Shown here in pieces: positions 60,053 to 64,000 of a DNA stretch of 64,000 bases. Location of the stretch: assembly GCA_023362775.1 (NCBI GenBank), contig JALMGJ010000001.1:63250001-63314000 (forward strand). The letters run 5' to 3'. Made by a program: the position numbers and the translations under genes. Within the stretch, counting starts at the first letter, position 1; each line of letters begins with the position of its first letter. The notes below the pieces were generated by a model. That model searched no databases, had not been told where the DNA came from, and saw only the letters and a list, made by a program, of their open reading frames with translations. The stretch comes from Charina bottae (taxonomy: Eukaryota; Chordata; Lepidosauria; Squamata; Charinaidae).

Positions 60053-62002
60053 AGGAATCTTGAAAAGTTGTAATCATCACATTATCATTCCCCGTATTCC
60101 CTAGGAAAAGCTATGGCATATGTAGTTTGCAGTGTTATGCTAAAAACAATTTGTTTTTAAAGGAAAAAGTTGATATACATCAAGCATGGCCAAGTTTCTG
60201 CCTACCTGTTGCTGATTCCTGGAACCTTACTGAGATTAAAAAATGAGCACAGTTCCATGGTCAGGTTTTAAAGGATGTCTTAATTGTTTAAAACCGTTTA
60301 AGCTATTTTAATTGTTAAACAGTCTGGATTCTGGAGTTCTAAACCACCTTGAACAAAGGTGCATACCTAGTGCAGCTTCCAAAGACAATCTAGACGTTGC
60401 TACCAAATTGTAATATGAATGTAGCAGAAGGGGGAAATTGTTGTATTTGTAACAAGTGATCATACTGAACATATTTCATACATTCAATATATATTTAAAT
60501 GAAAGCTCGTTTTTCTCCTGCTCCCACCAACTCTGGTGCTGCCACTTTTGGACTACAGCCCCTGAATGCTACCCAGTGGTCAGGTACAGCCCAAGGCCCC
60601 CCAAAAAGGTTGTGTGCCACTGGCCTAGAGACAAATGATTGATTAATATGATAATTAATCACAAGGATAAAGGTGCAGAAATGTAATATAAAACAATAGT
60701 AGAAGTATGTATTCATTTATTCTGAGGTACATCTTATTCCCCCAGACACTCGGCTAGAAATAAATTGTTGCCACACAAATCATTCTCTTCGTGGACATTA
60801 TGGCCACTGTCATAAATCTAAAGCCAGTTTTAACATAAAAGGCAGACTTACTCTCTCAGATGCGCATACATACCCAAATTAGAAATCCCCTTCCCTTTTG
60901 CTACATATAGATTATGATATAATAAGTTCACTAGACTTTAGATTAAACTGGTTCACCTTCAGCAACCAATTGGCCATTCCTGATTTGATTAGCCCATTTG
61001 CTGCAAGAATTAGCTCGAGACCGCCAAAATCCCATAGGCTGGTTGCATTTTTACTCTTTCAATTTGTTAGTAAGAAAAATCAAAAATAAGGGAATAGAAA
61101 TCTAGCAAGTCTGCCTGTATTTGCTGATCTTTTTTTCTCCCTTATTTATAAGGCTGGCCTAGAAGGCAGTGACTGTTACCTTCCATTCACCACCTCCCAG
61201 CAGCTCTCAGCCTCACCATCTGAAGTAGTTAAGTTCCATCCTGCAACTACAGAAATATTTCTAGATTGGTTACAATGGATGAACCCTACAAAAGGCCTCA
61301 GTCCAAGATTTTCAGTTATCTGCTCTATCCCTCTTGGTGAAGGATCAGAAGATTAAATAGTTCTATAGGTTTATGCAATATACATTTTTGAAAACTATCA
61401 CTGGCTGGTTAAATTGCTTCTATAGTTCAAGTTCTTTAAGAAATATGGAATGGAAGACCCACAAGTCTAGATCAGACTCTTGTAAGTAGATTATGTAGAT
61501 GAAAGAAAAGGACATCAGCCTGCTCATCTGAGTTAGAGCCACTGAACGAAACGAAACTAAATTGACTGAAATCTAAATATTCTCTTTTTTAAAAAATTCA
61601 TAATGCAGATGACATGACTTGACTGAAAGATCTTTCTATTATGATACATGGTGCAAGCTTAATGCACCAGACATCACAATAGAAAAATAAATATTACAAG
61701 TTATCCTTGATGCCATGTTTACTGAATGACAGCAATTGGTTATCCTTAAGTTTATTTTTAAAAACGTATAACCCCACATTTTTTCAAAAGAACTGAAGAT
61801 GCATCCCAAACCACCGTTTCAGATTTGTCCCTTATGTCAGTGAGGAAACTATTACATTCCTGTTATTAAACTAGGCTGCCCATTCCTTCATTTTTTCAAT
61901 GTTTGCACAGACTGTCAGTGGCTCCAACCTAAAAATGTATTCTAGAGATGTTGGTTTCATCCTATTCACTCTAATTTATTTGGCTCCTTTCTTCTCACTT
62001 GA

Positions 62003-62274
62003 TGTGGTGGATTTTGTCGATGCCGCTGGTTCTCAGGAAGGAGGGAGCACATTCTAAGGAGGTGGAGGAGATAAGAGGAGGCACAGTCGGGGAGGCAATG
62101 GTGGGAAAATGAAGAGGTTCAGGGTAGCCCCGCCCTAGAGTCTCCCAGGTTATTTCCCCTTAGGTTAGTTACAGTAGCTTTAGTCTGGCAAGATTCTGTC
62201 TATACGGTGTGAGCAAATAAAGAACTGGAGTTTGAATGGACTGACTCTTCGTTGTTCTTGGGCTGAGCTTGACA
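62003..62274 (+). mobile_element. Probable solo LTR
   Basis: TGTGGTGGATTTTGTCGATG start and GGGCTGAGCTTGACA end, AATAAA at 62216-62221. Flanks CTTGA / CTTCA suggest a diverged 4-5-bp target duplication. It shares AGCCCCGCCCTAGA and position of the polyadenylation signal with the LTR at 30454. Confidence 0.55.
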
Positions 62275-62496
62275 CTTCAAGCAAATGTGTACCAACTTCA
62301 TCTTCCACAAGAATTTAGTCTCTGATGCTAGTTCACATACCATCAGGCATTGTACAATATTTTTAAGAAGATTAAGAATGTGTAGTATCCAACTGAAGTA
62401 TATTTTTCTACAACAATCTTGAAAGAGGGTTTTCAACACTCAGCTCAAGGGCTTGGCTAGGCTATACCAGCCATTTCCCACCAGTACCTTTCTTTA

Positions 62497-62832
62497 AAAA
62501 GGTAAAGGTTCCCCCCGCACATTTGTGCAGTTGTGTCCGACTCTAGGGGCCAGTGCTCATCTCCGTTTGTTAGCTGAAGAGCCAGCATTGTCCGAAGACG
62601 CTTCCGCGGTCATGTGGCTGGCATGACACACGCGGAACGCTGTTACCATCCCACCGAAGTGGTACCTATTAATATACTTGCATTTGCATGCTTTCGAATT
62701 GCTAGGTTGGCAAGAGCTGGGGCAATTGTGGGAGCTCACTCCGTCACGCGGGGCTAGGGATTCGAACCTCCAAACTTGCAACCTTCTGATCAACAAGCCT
62801 GGCGTCTTACCCGCTGAGCCACCACACCCCTT
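62497..62832 (-). mobile_element. Sauria-type SINE, full length
   Basis: The plus strand begins with the tail AAAAAGGTAAAGGTTCCCC and ends with the tRNA head CCGCTGAGCCACCACACC. Flanked by the 13-bp duplication GTACCTTTCTTTA (62484-62496, 62833-62845). The exact duplication suggests a recent insertion. Confidence 0.94.
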
Positions 62833-63467
62833 GTACCTTTCTTTATAACCCTATTAATCCAGTTTCATTTGATAATAAAATATCTAACATTGTCAAACAT
62901 CAACAACCATTTTGGTAGCAGCTTTATTTTTGGGTCTTTCAGTTAGCCAAATCTCATTCATTATTTGTATCACCTGGAGTGCTGAGGAAAAAAGAACCAA
63001 TAGAAAAAAAAAATTATTGGCTCTACAAAAATTTAGTAAACAATACTGTAGAAACTGTTCACATTGGTATTTGAATTCAGATTTTGAGTTAGGACTGCCA
63101 CCTTTTCAATGGGATGAGCTGTTGAATTTCCCAACTTGCCTTCTTTCAAAGTTGTTGTCTCCTGGCACCTTCTTGGCAACTTTCTGAAAGTGCACAGAGC
63201 AATCCTTTTTAAAACCAAGGCCCTTCTCACAGAATGGCACCAAACATATGCCTTATTCTTTTACTCAAATATATTTTGCATGACCTTACATGAATTGCTT
63301 AGATAAAAGCCTTTCTTTTCCTTCTACTTTTGTTATTTTAAAGTGCAGATGCATTTGAGTCATTTTCCTCCTTTGTTTCATATCCTTAAGATCTGCAGCT
63401 TCAAAGACAGAATGTCAGCATGCAGTCGATTTATGACTGAACTCTTGAAGAGACACTGAAGAATTAC

Positions 63468-63560
63468 CTTGTCAATCACCCCAAGGACTCGAAAGGCCTT
63501 CAGTTCCTCGGCAGGGCTCCTTAGGTTCCAAGAGGGCCTTGAACTTAGTGATCCTGGAGG
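63468..63560 (-). CDS. RPS6KC1: RPS6KC1 coding exon (window exon 1): start of kinase-like N-lobe
   Basis: 93 bp, 31 codons, phase 0 at both ends. The translation contains SWNLRSPAEELKAFRVLGVI and ends in DK. The acceptor is a pyrimidine-rich tract ending TTCCATTAG, and the donor is AAG|GTAATT. The LGVIDKV segment (residues 26-32 of the window protein) sits where active AGC kinases have the glycine-rich loop; only Gly27 survives, so ATP binding is doubtful. The serine/proline-rich first half is linker between the upstream MIT region and the kinase-like domain. An alternative internal AG seven bases downstream would shift the frame and is less likely. Upstream exons lie outside the window. Confidence 0.9.
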
Positions 63561-64000
63561 CTAATGGAAGATATCAAAGATTACAACATCAATCAGGGTG
63601 GTACTTGAAGGAAGGATGCCTGCTGAAGCAAATGCTAGGCTGAAGGAAACTAAATTTATCATAAATCAGAGAGAAGGCACATGAAAGAAGTTGGCTGTTT
63701 GTCCTTAATGCAAAGGAAAAGAAACAAGTTGATAGTAAATAATTTTCAGGAAATGAAAATGGATATATAGCAAAAAGGAATATTAATATTTTTAAAATAT
63801 TCACAATTCATACAGTTTCCTAGCTCTTTGTGCATGCAGGGAAACTCAGGTACATTGCTGGAAACCTCATTCATACACATTATTACTCAAATTCTAAAGG
63901 AACAGAAACAGGGTCATAGAAATACAGCATATCCATAAATAACATTGTGTGCAATGCCTTAGCTTGAAAGAAAGTTTGAGCACAAGTATGTTTGTTACTA
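63561..64000 (-). other. RPS6KC1: RPS6KC1 intron sequence upstream of window exon 1 (continues beyond window)
   Basis: AT-rich, no repeat recognised and no further RPS6KC1 exon seen before the window ends. The previous exon must lie beyond 64000. Confidence 0.7.

Larger units (their letters stand above)
52629..63467 (-). other. RPS6KC1: RPS6KC1 10.8-kb intron between window exons 1 and 2
   Basis: Holds an L2 fragment (53205), hAT piece (53307), SINE split by a hAT (53668-54060), an AT-rich repeat-free block (55560-56360), a 47-bp tandem duplication (58166), an L1-type insertion (58931), a solo LTR (62003) and a Sauria SINE (62497). Between these I see no gene. Confidence 0.85.
7634..63560 (-). 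other. RPS6KC1: RPS6KC1 gene, 3' portion (8 coding exons of a split pseudokinase gene)
   Basis: Minus-strand gene assembled from eight exons, all bounded by AG/GT. Summed length is 2196 bp, exactly 732 codons including the stop, with every intron phase matching. RPS6KC1 is known as an endosomal scaffold-like protein with an N-terminal PX domain (phosphoinositide binding), an MIT domain and a C-terminal S6-kinase-like domain; it is reported to bind sphingosine kinase 1 and peroxiredoxin-3. Only the kinase-like part is here. The N-lobe is at window residues about 22-106, an insert of roughly 450 residues follows, and the C-lobe starts near residue 564. The β3 lysine (K47), catalytic-loop Asp594 and Asn599, APE (634-636) and αF Asp648 are present. 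The glycine loop is degraded (LGVIDKV), the catalytic-loop Lys is Asn596, and DFG is replaced by Tyr612-Phe-Ser. It therefore reads as a pseudokinase. The identification rests on near-continuous agreement with my recollection of the vertebrate family. Confidence 0.95.

Overview
This is vertebrate nuclear DNA, almost certainly from a squamate reptile (snake or lizard; the species cannot be fixed from sequence alone). It has one large split gene with GT-AG introns. The interspersed repeats are a squamate set: BovB/RTE LINE, Sauria-type tRNA SINEs carrying a BovB tail, CR1 and L2 LINEs, 5S rRNA-derived SINEs, tRNA SINEs related to an L2-tailed family, hAT MITEs and Penelope-like elements. There are no bacterial features, operons or CRISPR arrays.

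The only protein-coding gene I can support is the 3' part of RPS6KC1 (ribosomal protein S6 kinase C1, also RPK118/S6K-delta-1) on the minus strand. Eight consecutive coding exons run from 63560 down to 7634. They join without a frame break into 731 residues plus a stop codon. They encode a pseudokinase domain split by a very large acidic, serine-rich insert. The N-terminal PX and MIT modules of the family must lie upstream, beyond position 64000.

Layout: 1-6044 is sequence downstream of the gene, with a 5S-type SINE, simple repeats and a 32-bp hairpin. About 6045-7633 is the probable 3' UTR. The introns then carry most of the window. The 18.8-kb intron (16554-35364) holds two Penelope-like foldback insertions, a Sauria SINE, microsatellites and a solo LTR. 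The 13.5-kb intron (37268-50806) is a repeat graveyard: a tail-to-tail Sauria SINE pair, CR1 interrupted by a hAT, an L2 LINE and a BovB LINE. The 10.8-kb intron (52629-63467) holds a SINE interrupted by a hAT, an L1-type insertion with a 19-bp duplication, an LTR and a Sauria SINE.

The most unusual structures are the two Penelope-like foldback insertions (17678-18506 and 32558-33308). Each has its own 13-14-bp target-site duplication, independent inversion junctions, and a hammerhead-ribozyme-like core in each arm. Next is a pair of hAT elements in opposite orientation sharing three copies of one 8-bp target site (15447-15921). All family assignments come from reading motifs and comparing copies within the window; no database search was run.
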